From Flammula alnicola (lineage: Eukaryota > Basidiomycota > Agaricomycetes > Agaricales > Strophariaceae): a stretch of 64,000 nt of DNA. Below, piece by piece: positions 37,073 through 47,549 of the stretch. Below the pieces are notes generated by a model, which was not told the origin of the DNA, did no database searches, and was given only the letters and a program-made list of their open reading frames with translations. Every line of letters begins with the position of its first letter. Position 1 is the stretch's first letter. The DNA lies in contig JADNRV010000034.1 in NCBI GenBank assembly GCA_015499995.1, forward strand, positions 310,001 through 374,000. The letters run 5' to 3'. A program made the position numbers and the translations under genes.

Positions 37073-37250
37073 CCGCGTTTCCTCGCGCATATTCTGCGCG
37101 ACGCCGCGACCGGAAGATCGAGCCACACCTTGGGGAAGGAGAGACAAGGGCACAATTTAAGAGACGAGTTCTCGAGGATGCGAGCATGCATAATGCATGG
37201 AACGACATTTTCGATTGGCCTTGTTCCGTTGAAGCTTGTAAGATGCATGA
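37073..37250 (+). pseudogene. Relic of a cytochrome P450 C-terminus (copy of the 53818-56147 gene)
   Basis: The frame RKIEPHLGEGETRAQFKRR, then VLEDASM, matches the P450 gene at 53.8 kb (WKIEPHIGKGETRAQFERR, VLEDASM) after its heme-binding loop. Homology starts abruptly at about 37073 with GCGTTTCCTCGCGCAT, so the heme Cys and everything upstream are missing. It marks the left border of a duplicated segment. Confidence 0.85.
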
Positions 37251-37325
37251 ACTTGCATCAATCCACGTCGTTCAACAACGGGCGTGGGAGTGAACCAAAA
37301 CATGTACAAATTTTTATTGTATGTA

Positions 37326-38414
37326 CAGTACCGGACAGCCAAAGTGCACAAATCGGCTATCTCGTGATCCTGATTTTTTCAGGACAAAACTCTTTCAGAT
37401 TCATATTCAGAAACTCAAAAGGCGTTGAAAAACACATCTCCGAAGTTTTTCCCACGAGGTTTTAAGGTGGCCAAATTTTTGGCCCAAATTTTTCACATTT
37501 TCGGGTCATATATCGACCCCTGAGAGCAAGCAGGCGAGAATTTTTTGTCGTTCAAATCAACAAATCAAGCAAGTATCGACTCTGTAACCACCTGATGCTT
37601 GGATTGCTTCCGAACTGCCCAAGCTGCTGCCTTCCGTGTCAAACCCTTCCGATAGGCGCTCATAAATCGCTATGATCGATTGATAAAGCGCGCGTCATAT
37701 CACCTCCGCCGGCGGACATTCACTCAAGATATTTCCTTGCTGTTTCTTTTGCATCTGCAAAGGTCTTCTTAGGAACTTCTCGATACTGGTATTTTGCCCA
37801 TTCCCAGTACTAGATAAGAGTGTATTAATAGCAGTCCCAAGAGAAATGGAAAAGAAAGTACGTACCATCTCAATCGGATTCAGTTCGAGATTCAAGGTCT
37901 TTGGTGGTGGAAGGGGACTTGATGTGTTTGGTTGTGAGTTTTGCATGCCTGCGTGATGATCATGACCTCGATCTGAGTCTGATACAGGCTTCTCGACAAC
38001 CGGGAGGCTTTTTTAATGCCTAGATGTCTTGTTTTGTTCTGATTTCGCAAACCAGATATATTTCATGCGTGTTTGGACGGCCTTCCACGAGTCATAGCGG
38101 ACAGATGGCCAGGATTTGGGAATTTATTTGCGAGGGAACGACTTTCTATAAGCTCATTTTTTTGGCATAGTCATATGTAGATTATTGAAAGCTATCGATT
38201 GCGCATATTTTCGTAATTTTAGCGATTTTTTTCGGTGGTGGCCAAATTTTTGAGGGTGGTGGACTAAAAAGGTAATTTAAGAGAAATCGGCTCGTCAAAT
38301 CTCATTCATTTGAGTTTAGTTTACATCTACAATGGCTTATCTATCTATTCCGAGGTCGCCAGGACTCTAAATAATTCGTCGGAAAAATTTGGGCACTTTG
38401 GCTGTCCGGTACTG
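37326..38414. mobile_element. Tc1/mariner-type element, 1089 bp, TA target duplication
   Basis: The left end is TA|CAGTACCGGACAGCCAAAG; the right end reads CTTTGGCTGTCCGGTACTG|TA, a near-perfect inverted repeat continuing about 25 bp (AAGTGCACAAAT against AAGTGCCCAAAT). TA flanks both ends (37324-37325, 38415-38416). The homologous position at about 53745 in the inverted copy reads TTGTATAATTAG without the insert, an empty site. Inside is a degenerate transposase tail on the minus strand, so the element is a defective derivative. Confidence 0.85.
37577..37946 (-). pseudogene. Degenerate DDE transposase C-terminus inside the Tc1/mariner-type element
   Basis: Minus-strand pieces NLELNPIEM, then (after an intron-like gap at about 37807-37866) YWEWAKYQYREVPKKTFADA, then CPPAEVI and RFINRS*RFMSAYRKGLTRK. 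LNPIE carries the final acidic residue of Tc1/mariner-type catalytic triads, and the following block is one I associate with basidiomycete DDE transposases. A TAG replaces the Trp expected between NRS and RFM, and the N-terminal two thirds is absent. Non-functional. Confidence 0.65.
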
Positions 38415-39329
38415 TACTAATTTAAATTAGAACGCGTACCAACCGACCGTGACGTTCCAGCACAACCGTCTTCAATATGCTTCAGGAAGCTTCGGCCTCT
38501 AACCCGCCATCTAACGCACAATCTCAAACGTCGTACCCGAGCGGTCCATCTCGGAAGAATCCACCTCGACGCTCGATCGTGGGTGGCTATGTGATCGATA
38601 ATGCCACCTGCGTCGCGTGGGGCTCTCGCATCATGCACTATGAAACCTATGCCCGGTAGCAAGACCTGGGTTAACAGGGAATAATTCTTTTTTCCAGGTC
38701 TAACCAGGAGTCGACTGGTAAAAGTCATTTCGGTAAATTTTACCAGTCATCAGACAGGTAATTATTGTCTTCATTTCACGGGATTTTTTTCCTTGTTTCA
38801 CCTGGCTATATGGATTCTCTGAGGGATATTGAGCTTAAGTTGTACTTCTATTCTAAATACTATCCATGTACTTATATTTGGGGATTAAGCACTCAAGTGT
38901 TTAAGTTTTCTTCAAGTAGTGCTTCGGAACAAAAAACCTAAGTAACAATTTCTAAGTCCAAAAGCGGGCCGGCGTGAAAACCGTGAGACTCGAAACCCCG
39001 CCGCGCAGTCGCTGCGCGGATTTCAGAATTCACGCTCAGTTCTGAATTACCACAATGTCCATCTGCATCTCCCAGCTCCTCCAATGGTTGATTTTCTTGT
39101 AAGTATCCATTTGCCGAACTGGATGAAATTTCACATTACTAGTGGATTGTGGCGGAGAGAAGATTGAACGTTGAACGTTGAACGTTGAACCTTGGCAGGA
39201 TTCTGTGCTATTGTCAGCCACCATCAGGAAAACCGTAATCTGCATATTTTGCACCATTGACCTTCCTGGTACCCAATGAATCAAATATGACTGAATGGAG
39301 TGAAATGATGGACTGTGACATATAATTAA

Positions 39330-39520
39330 GCGCTCATTGGTTCAAAATAGTGCACCATTGGTGCACCATGTAATATATGAATTTTGGCTGGTGCAAAATT
39401 ATGCATTATTAATCTTGGATTCTGCTCCACCAACATTCAATGAATAAAGGTTTTTTTCATGGCGCATAATGGTTCATAAATAGTTTGCGAAGGAGAGTTG
39501 ATGGTGCACTGTGCAACATC
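39330..39520. repeat. Left GTGCACCAT-type repeat cluster inside the CACTA-type element
   Basis: GTGCACCATTGGTGCACCATG near 39350 (as overlapping short repeats), GGTGCAAAATTATGCA, GGCGCATAATGGT and GATGGTGCACTGTGCA lie within about 190 bp. They mirror the cluster at 42285-42470. Confidence 0.6.
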
Positions 39521-39897
39521 CTTGATGCAGAAGTAATAATACCTTGTATCTTTTCAGACCCAGGTACTTAATGAATTAGTAAAGCTTCATAATTTTGTCT
39601 TTTCAGATAGCATCTCAATACAATACAACTACAGGGGCAATACGGAAGCAAAGACGGCATGATGTGAAGGCAGGACAGACATACTGGCAAAGCTGTGTTT
39701 TGTCATTAATGAAATGAGACTGAGTGTTCTGCATATGGTGTAAGTAATAGCACGAGCAGCTATATCCAAAGGACAATGACAATTCGCAGGCAACCATCAG
39801 ATTTCTGCGCGAAGGTGAAGTTCAAGTTGAAGCAAAGTTGAAGGAAGCGCTGCATCGTCGAAGTTCATTCAAGCTCCGACTCACGTGACATTGTTGA

Positions 39898-40918
39898 TAG
39901 TGAATATCCCGGGTAACCCCCGGGTAAAAATTTCTGACCCGTACCCATACCCGTCGAAACCCGTACCCGTGGGGTACGGGTGCGGGTTTCGACGGGTATG
40001 GGTTGGGGGTATGCACAAACCCGATGGCCAACGCTACCAGTGCACGGGGTGGTGCCTACATGGGTGAAAGGTTGGCAAAACGGACCTCGCCGATGCACCC
40101 AGGACGTCAACTGACGTGAAAGTGACCATCTGCGAGGGTATATGTGCTGCCCCAAACGATGTCGATGCTAGTGTAGCATCTGCTCTGAAGACGACGGGGT
40201 GGGTCCGCATTTGTTGGCAGCCGCCAATCGTGTTGGGCGGTTGATACTGCTGCGAACAATGCCACTGCTTTCACAGGTCAAGCATCACCGTGGCAGCATC
40301 AACATCATGGTGCTCGAGCCTCGGAAGGGAGAGTGGCGAGTTGACGTGTTATCGCGGAGGCCAGGCCCTCAGAAATAGCTCACAACGGAGAGCAATGGCA
40401 ATGCTCCAGCTGAGCACAGCAAAACGAGGGCATTGGCAGTGCTTGAACTATCGAGAGGCTGTGGTGGTGACACGGAGGAAAGAGGAAGAAATGCCGCAAG
40501 GGCTGTGAGTACTATCCTGCACGAAAAAAGTGGGGTGAGTAAGTAGCTGGACCGTGCATACTTGGCTGTCACGTACCTAGGACCTCTTCCTCATGGTATT
40601 GTCCCACTAAACTACATTGCGCTGCTCTATCGCGTTTTGGAAATCGTTGTCGTCGGCGGCTGCGGTGGAGGTTGGATTCGAAGATGTGGGTGGTGGAGGG
40701 AAAGGAAGCCGTGATCGGAATTGGGAGGCGCACAGTTGTGCGGCTCTCACGATCAACACAAGTCACTTGAAACTCCGATGCCGCCCTGCCGAGGGTACCC
40801 TCATACCCGCTTCACGGGTACGGGTTTGGTGAGGGTACAGATTCTTGTACCCGTACCCGTACCCTGACTTACCCGTGCCTTGTACCCGCGCGGGTTTCTG
40901 TACCCGTGTCGATCACTA
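39898..40918. mobile_element. Nested non-autonomous hAT-type element, 1021 bp, 8-bp target duplication
   Basis: A perfect 8-bp direct repeat ATTGTTGA flanks it (39890-39897, 40919-40926). Termini: left TAGTGAATATCCCGGGTAA; right, in reverse complement, TAGTGATCGACACGGGTAC; both begin TAGTG like the element at 32122. Subterminal regions (about 39905-40010 and 40790-40910) are dense in ACCCGTACCC/GGGTACGGGT repeats in both orientations. No transposase frame. It lies wholly inside the CACTA-type element, so it inserted later. Confidence 0.85.
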
Positions 40919-42284
40919 ATTGTTGATCATTGATTCGACTTGGATTCTGAACTTTCGCTCTTGCTTTCCTCCCATCAATATCTCTCTCCCTCCAGCAACG
41001 TTGACAATGCTGACCAACACCACTGCATGCTACTTACCTTAAATGCTTCGCATTTTGTGAGTGATGACCACACGTATTGCTCGAGGTGCAAGGTTTATGA
41101 CGTGGCAAAGTTGACGCCGCCCAAATTTCGCATTCGACTGACAACCAACCACAGAGCCGCAAGATTTGTGACATGTCAAGGTTGATACCGTCCAACGGAC
41201 GATGCCAAAGAAACTGAGGTAAGCTACTAAGCATGAATTGAACCAATTAACAATTCCTTCATCTTTTTTTGCAGGTAACATTGCAGAGGCCTATTCCCTA
41301 CTCCCTGCCTTATTGCTTCAACTGCAAACAGTTGCCGACAACCTGATGGAAGGGTAACGACACTGTCAAGGCCTCTGTCGTCTCGAGCATCGGCACGTTT
41401 CCCACCAGCACCAGCCTTTATGGACGTCAATGCGCACGATGGATACGTGAAAGCCGCGCGGGAGGGATAAGGACGAGGATGGCGCATGATTACAATGTAA
41501 GCAGCTCCTCATCACTAAGCCCGCCTCGCTAAATCTATTCAACGCCAGTCCCCCGACGACGCTTCTCAAGGACAGCACACTGAGCGCCGGTGACCTAACA
41601 CCTGACAGCAACGAGACCACCAGCAGACACAACAAAGAAAGGTAAGCCATGCCTTCTAACCCTCCGCTTTTCATTCACTGCCTTTTTGTCATCAGGGAAT
41701 GATAATGCAGCCGGCCTGTGAATATGTCACCATTGTTGGTGTATTACCGCCGCTGCAATGCATATCCGAACCTCAAACGGACACGTGATGCTGTAGGAAC
41801 AGAACGGTAACCTGCCACCTACCCAACAGCTCGCCGACTTCGAGTGGCGATGGACAATGCCTGGTATGAACACGACGGGAACACCGTAGCAGCAGAAACG
41901 TAAGTTCCTTACACCTCTGTCTCCCGTCCCACCTCACTAATAACACACGCGACATCCAGCTACAACCACACCTCCTTACGATGATGTGGGGCATGTTGAA
42001 GATGACAGCACCGACACATCGCCTTCGCCGCCTCCCCCTTTCACTAACCTTGCATATAAAGCTGGTATGTATGTATTTCAAGTTCGGTTCAATTTATCCC
42101 CCATTCACAGGCGGTGATAAGACATCGCTTTAGATTTATGTATACCTAGATCTTGTTGTACTTAGGTAGTCACAATGAAATATCTTTTAAACCAATGTAC
42201 GTTGTAGTGTGATAAATTTCAAGTGAACCATAGCCCACTATCTGACTAAAATAAAGCATCATTTATCCACAATTCATATCCAGG

Positions 42285-42470
42285 AAGGCAAAATAATGCA
42301 CAATGGTGCACCATTTTTCAAGGCATATTTTTACACACGTTTCATTTAGTTCACCGTGCACCATTTGGTCCAGGAGATCCAAAATGTATAATTATCTACA
42401 ATTATGCACTATGGTGCAGCTTTATCCTATTTTTGGCAAATTTTTTGACCCATGGTGCATAATGATTGAT
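42285..42470. repeat. Right GTGCACCAT-type repeat cluster inside the CACTA-type element
   Basis: AATGCACAATGGTGCACCAT, CCGTGCACCATTTGG, TTATGCACTATGGTGCAGC and CCATGGTGCATAATG occur within about 185 bp, the counterpart of the left cluster. The two clusters lie about 0.7-1 kb from the element ends. Confidence 0.6.
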
Positions 42471-43698
42471 TGAGAGTTTTCCTGATGACCATGCCAGTCA
42501 TTAAAAGTCTTCATACACTGCCTTTCTTATCTTGCAACCTCAATTCCTCTAGTTTGAAACATTTGCCTGAGGTAAGTCCCATCTTCCTCTATCGTAAATT
42601 GGCTGAATCTTTCTTTGCCATTAGCTGCTGTTAAGTCAATTTGGCTTCTCTCGCTCATCTCCTGGAGACTTTTGGTGCTGTGATGTATATTTTTGTTACC
42701 CTTATGGCGATTGTCATGTCGTCTTCACCGTGCGTGGGTATCTTCACGCTCCTGCCACTTCTACTGACCCACCCGATTATTCCATTCCTCGCCTTGAGCT
42801 GGATTCAATGCTTTGGCATCGCTGTTTTGGCCCTATTAGAATGTTGAAGAACAATGCGACAGACCAACCGTTGACAACGTGAGTGATGGTGAGTAGGCCC
42901 GTTATTCGATTCGGTTTCAGTAGTACTGTGTAATTGTTATGTCGTCATATTACTACCACATTCTCCTTTCATACCACTAGATATCGTTTACATTAACTAG
43001 TATTAATTCAATTGCTTTAAACAATCCATAGACCATCAAACCTGAGAAAAAAACACCTGAATACAAGTAAAAGTAGCCGTGAATACCAGGAAAATGAGTG
43101 CTTTGCCAGCCTCAGGGAAGATTCCTTGTGAAATCAGACAAAATTACCAGCCAAACCCTCACCAGATGGAACCGGGAATGGTGGCCATGGCGCAGGTAAT
43201 TATTCCTAGCTTGCCCCTAGTTACAGAATTCCTCGTCCGACGGGGAATACGCCAGCCATACCAAGTATTTTTCCTGGCCAAACGAGGAAATTTTACCTGA
43301 AGGACGGGCTTTCAAACTGGGAAATCTTCCCTGTCCTGGGGTTCATAGTGATGGGAAGACCTCTGAATCCTGAGATACGGAACGATTCCATGGCGGCTGT
43401 TTGTGTTATTTTTCAGAAGATTGAAGGAAAGCCGTACCGTGCTCGATTTCTTATGTTGGGTGACGAAAGCTGGAAGCAATACTCGTACATGGTCATGACG
43501 CAGTCAGCGCCATTTCCTGGATGGAAAGGGATGGATCCTGAATTGATACCCAAATTCGAAGAGGGAGAACGCGAAGCTGTTGCCAGGGAGCTTCTTAAGA
43601 TGGAAGGTGGGCTTATTTATGTTTTTATTCCACTTGACGCTTTTAACACCCGCTTCGCAGGTATCACCCAATTTGAATTCAGAACGATGTTGCATTAG

Positions 43699-44339
43699 CT
43701 CTTCATTCAGTCAAATTTCGGACGGTGGTGATAGATGATGAAGTGGTCTTCGCTCATGGGAGTAGGTTGGGATTATGATTGGTCTCTCGCTGGTGGCCAG
43801 CAGACGGAGGAGGTCCGTTCGGTAGAACTAAGTGCGGACACCTTTTGCTGCAATGGCAGCTGCCCCTTTGCGGAAAGCAGAGAGGTAATGGCGTCAAAGG
43901 CAGAGAAATGCGAGAGTGGTCGGTGCTGAGGCTAGTCCTTCCAGCGAGGTTATTGCCCCGAAGAACGTCCTTTCATTTTCAAAATTCCATATACCCTGGG
44001 GTGCGTTTGAAGAGGATTTGGAACAAATGAATAATCGGATATGAGTGACATACCGCAGCCTGAACCAAGCCTGGATATTAACGGCTGGTAATGTCTATGT
44101 AGTGAAAAGAGCAGATAGCTCCAAATGTCATAGATAGATAGATAGATAGATATGAGGTCGACTGTAATAGAAATGTACTGTTACACGGTTGTGGGGCGGG
44201 TATCGGACACATGCGTTATACACTGTATATGCTGTAATGATGACGACAATTTCAACCAGATGAAAATCGACGGCGTGAAATCGGAAAAAGAAAATCCAGG
44301 CCTGCAACCTGTCAAGAAAAAGGGATCGCCGTGAATCAA
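43699..44339. other. Intergenic between interrupted orphan gene and AMSH gene
   Basis: No supported gene in about 640 bp. Contains a GATA microsatellite at 44131-44152. The duplicated segment appears to end near 43700. Confidence 0.5.
44131..44152 (+). repeat. (GATA)n microsatellite
   Basis: Five perfect TAGA/GATA units in a row. Simple repeat, about 190 bp from the 3' end of the AMSH gene. Confidence 0.9.
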
Positions 44340-46849
44340 TCATCGTAGATCAACGATTTCCAACGCAGAGTCCTTCATCTGTACATGTCCTTTGTCTGCG
44401 TCCTGCAAGTATGATAAAGGATACGTCGGTCAGATATGCGTTGACGACCGTATGGATAAAATCAACTTACGGTGTATATTGGTTTGTCCGGATGGGGGTG
44501 GAACGCTTCCTTCGCTTTACATTCAAGGATCGTATACAAACCCGGAGGATCTGTCAAGCGGAAGATACCGAAACTAACATGGAATGTTAACGAAAGCCAT
44601 GGTGAATAGTAGACGAATATTTACTCACTTGGGATTAGACTTCGGCGCGCAGACGACAGCGAACGACTCTGGAAGCATGCGTTGAAACCCAGAATGTGTG
44701 TGAAGGTCAACTGAAGACATGAAACATGATTGTGACGGATGCGTGTGTATCTGCAATGTAATAATAGCCATCAACGCCCCGCATTAATTGGCTAAAAAAA
44801 GATAAGATCGACTGACCCAGCCAAGAGTAATCAAACTTCGTTCCTCGGTAAATTGCAGGACCAGTTCTTCTTCGTCCATCGTACATGTATCGCTCGTTGA
44901 ACGTTGCTTAGGGATCAACAAGGTCGTTACCGTATATTTGTGTCCTTTGTCCTTCCCTAACAACAGCCCACACGTCTCCTTGTTCATCTCCGTATTCACT
45001 TTTGCGATAGCAAGGAATCGAGGTAGACATTCACGTGGGAGACTGACGGTCTTGAGCGGCACGTTAGGATCAAATATCGCGTCCGGAGGGATAGGAATCT
45101 TGCTAGCTTCCGCTTGCGTCGGAGGAATTAATTGTGGAGGAATGCCACTACCAGGTATTGGAGGCGGCGGTCGTATGTACGATGTGCTTGCTTGTTGTTG
45201 GGGGTTGTACGGATTCGCGTACGGATAAGGAGCTTGTGCTGGAGCAGAGCTCAGCCCAGGCGCAGGTAGTCCGGGATAAAGGGCACCAGTTTTTGTATCA
45301 TTTGAGTTAGAGCCGAAAAGTATCGATGCTGTTCCGTGGTATCTCTCTCCTGTGTCCATGAACATTGAATTGAGGGAAGGGAAGTAACCCTGCGTTTTCT
45401 GGTGTTGCGACATGAGTGGTGGATATCGAATTGAACCTGCACCAGGAACAGGTGATGTTGTCGTTACAGGTGGCGGATATGACGGACTGCGCGTGCATGA
45501 ATTATAAGTCAAGTCAGAAAAAGCTAACTGCGCCGCACCTTCGTACAGTCCTGGTGGGTGTCTTGTGTTCAGGTTTATGGATCCGACGATAATCATAGTG
45601 GTGAATTGATTCGGAATCCGTCGAATCGCCTTCATATTTTGTTGGATTCTCGAGAGGCATAGTCGTGGGTGCCGTCCCGTACGGATCTCTATACGAATTC
45701 TGGCGAGTAGGAGGATGCGCGGAAGGATATTCGATCGGGGTCGACTGGAAGAAGCTCGACGCGGGAGTAGTGGCTGCAGACGAGCCGGTATAGTTAGGAA
45801 ACATGGGAGATGCAGTCGACGCTAGAGATGCTGTTGATGGCGTTCCGTCAGAGGTATACGCCGGTGGTGGTGGCAAATTCTGACGAGCAGCATGAGCCGC
45901 CTCTTCTGCCTCTTGCTGCCGCCGGGCAATACCTTCCTGCTCCTGCTTCCTCTTCTGTTCAGCCTGTCGTCTCAAAATTTCTTCCTCCCTGGACCGCATC
46001 TGCTCCTGCTGTTGTTGTTGCTGGCGGGTGACTTCGTCTGGGGGACGCCCATCCGCAATCACGACGGTACTCTGAGAGCCATGCGCATTCGGTGGCCTCG
46101 AAAACGTGTAATCCGGAGGAATGCTGGCCGCCTTTCGAGCAGCGGCGGCGGCGGCCTCCTTTCGGCGAGCTCGTTCGGCCTCGTCCTCGAGGCGCATTTG
46201 TTCCCGCTGCTGCCTCCATTTCGCCGCCTCCTCCGCCGCCATCCGCTGCTGCTCCCTCGCCTCGCTCCTGGCCCGCTCTTCTTCCTGGAATCGCTCACGC
46301 TGGGCCTGCGCCTGCGCACGGGCGGCCGATTCGTCGTTGGCTATCTTCTGCGTCCGAGCGTTAGGAGTTCGTTCTTGGTCAAGGCCGTCCGGATGCTTCT
46401 GCAACCATTTGTCGTACCGGTCGACGATAGCAGGCTTGAGGTCGGAGAGATTGTCGAGAATGTCTTGACCGTTCTGTGATAAATAATTAATTGGATGGTC
46501 ATCGAGCCACATAATAATTCAGAGAGGTACGCACCAAGGCAAGGTTCTGCCGTTGGTTGGCATTCAGCTTAACATTGTAATCCCGATGCATGGGGAGTTT
46601 CTCGAGCACGAGCGTAGCTGCTCGGGCGAGCTCAACGAAAGCACCTTCAAGATCACCCCTCCTGGCACATTCCTTCCCTTCTTTTCTATATTTCTCGGCG
46701 ACTCTGAGATAATGCTTGAAATCCTTGCTGTCATCCCACAAGTCTTCCATGGCCCTATCCGCGAGCTCAGCTATCGATGATGGCCTTTTGGCAGGCCCGG
46801 TCTTTGGAATATGGCGACCATTCCCTGTGTGTGCCGCAGAATTGTTCAT
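44340..46849 (-). CDS. AMSH: AMSH/Sst2-type JAMM metallo-deubiquitinase
   Basis: Endosomal zinc protease that cleaves K63-linked ubiquitin from cargo on the multivesicular-body pathway. The N-terminal domain (residues about 25-125: [55 protein letters not shown]) matches the USP8-dimer/MIT-like domain. A long Gln/Glu/Arg coiled coil and Pro/Tyr-rich linker follow. The MPN domain shows [32 protein letters not shown] with the catalytic Glu, and, after an intron, [15 protein letters not shown], the JAMM zinc ligands His-His-Asp. Then [38 protein letters not shown] and [24 protein letters not shown]. An upstream in-frame Met at 46912 would add 21 residues. A relic of the penultimate exon lies at 36235-36440. 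Confidence 0.95.
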
Positions 46850-46912
46850 TATGAAGAAAGAGAAGGACGACGATGGCGTCGGTTGCGCTGAAAGATCTGT
46901 ATCGGTCTGCAC

Positions 46913-47549
46913 TGCGGCGGGCAGTGTTGTACTTAGTCATGTGACCCGGGGGCTAGTATTGCCCCGTTGAATGACGGTGAGGTCCCCCATTATCCAAGTT
47001 TATTACCCTCTGCGACCATGTTCTGCTCCCAATTGAGGCCGATGAACAACGCACAGGCGCCATAGTGACCGACCATTGGCTCGAGGGACGCGCAGATATA
47101 ATGGCCGTACTCTTTCTCATCCCCATCATCGCTCTCACCATTGGCGTCAGCGCCCTCCCCCGGCTGAAAACTGTTCGACCAATGCCTCATATTCGGCTCT
47201 TGTTCGACCTCAGTCTGTCGGCGGTCACGCATCATCATATCATCCACAAATTCCTTAATTCTCAACAAAAACGCAAGGACGGTCCTCGGAATTGAGAAAG
47301 TTTCTAAAAATCCCGCCGACTGATGAGGTGCGCTGAATCACACATCAAGAATAGTAGATGATGAACCATATGATGGCCTTCAAGGTTCAAGCAAAACACG
47401 ATTATCACCGGGCTTCAAGGCATTTCAGGTTTTCTGATGGGTCAATCTATAAGAATTGCTTATCGTTCGTCCTCCCAGATAGGAAAGCATATAAAAAGTA
47501 TACACTGCCCTCGTGTCACTCTCATAGGTCTCATTCAACTTCACGCGCT
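46913..47549. other. Divergent intergenic region AMSH / P450, with an ambiguous small frame
   Basis: Both strands are open at about 46990-47295: minus 92 residues (acidic, DDGDEKEYGHYICASLEP) and plus 76 residues (hydrophobic, AVLFLIPIIALTIGVSALPR). Neither has a recognised domain or clear splice sites, so no gene is called. Confidence 0.4.

Larger units (their letters stand above)
38638..43350. mobile_element. CACTA (CMC/EnSpm)-type DNA transposon, 4713 bp, 3-bp target duplication, apparently non-autonomous
   Basis: The ends are inverted repeats: left CACTATGAAACCTATGCCC, right (reverse complement) CACTATGAACCCCAGGACAG. The flanking duplication is ATG (38635-38637, 43351-43353). The related gene at 53.2-53.7 kb gives the empty site with one ATG. 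CAGGTAATTATT occurs near both ends (about 38755, 43194) among CCTGG/CCAGG-rich subterminal sequence. No frame resembling a CACTA/Plavaka transposase was seen, so the element looks like a deletion derivative. It contains the nested hAT-type element at 39898-40918 and clusters of GTGCACCAT-like repeats. Confidence 0.85.
38477..43698 (+). pseudogene. Orphan gene, duplicate copy split by a CACTA-type transposon
   Basis: Coding sequence lies in two blocks, 38477-38637 (ending GYVIDNATCVAWGSRIM) and 43351-43698 (RPLNPEIRNDSMAA...), which together match the uninterrupted gene at 53209-53706 on the other strand. The break falls exactly at the ATG that became the 3-bp target duplication. Read through, the first block runs into the transposon and stops seven codons later. 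Compared with the intact copy it carries a four-residue insertion after SGPSR and a two-residue insertion after SWKQY. Function unknown. Confidence 0.85.

Noticed and set aside
40940..41487. Open frames inside the CACTA-type element as its transposase
   Set aside because: Short, mutually overlapping and without catalytic or zinc-finger motifs.
45892..46479. Plus-strand leucine-rich open frame of 195 residues
   Set aside because: Antisense of the Gln/Glu coiled-coil region of the AMSH gene; the leucine runs are complementary codons.
46990..47295. Overlapping open frames on both strands upstream of P450 A
   Set aside because: Either could be coding by texture alone, but neither has a motif, splice sites or a partner exon, so no call was made.
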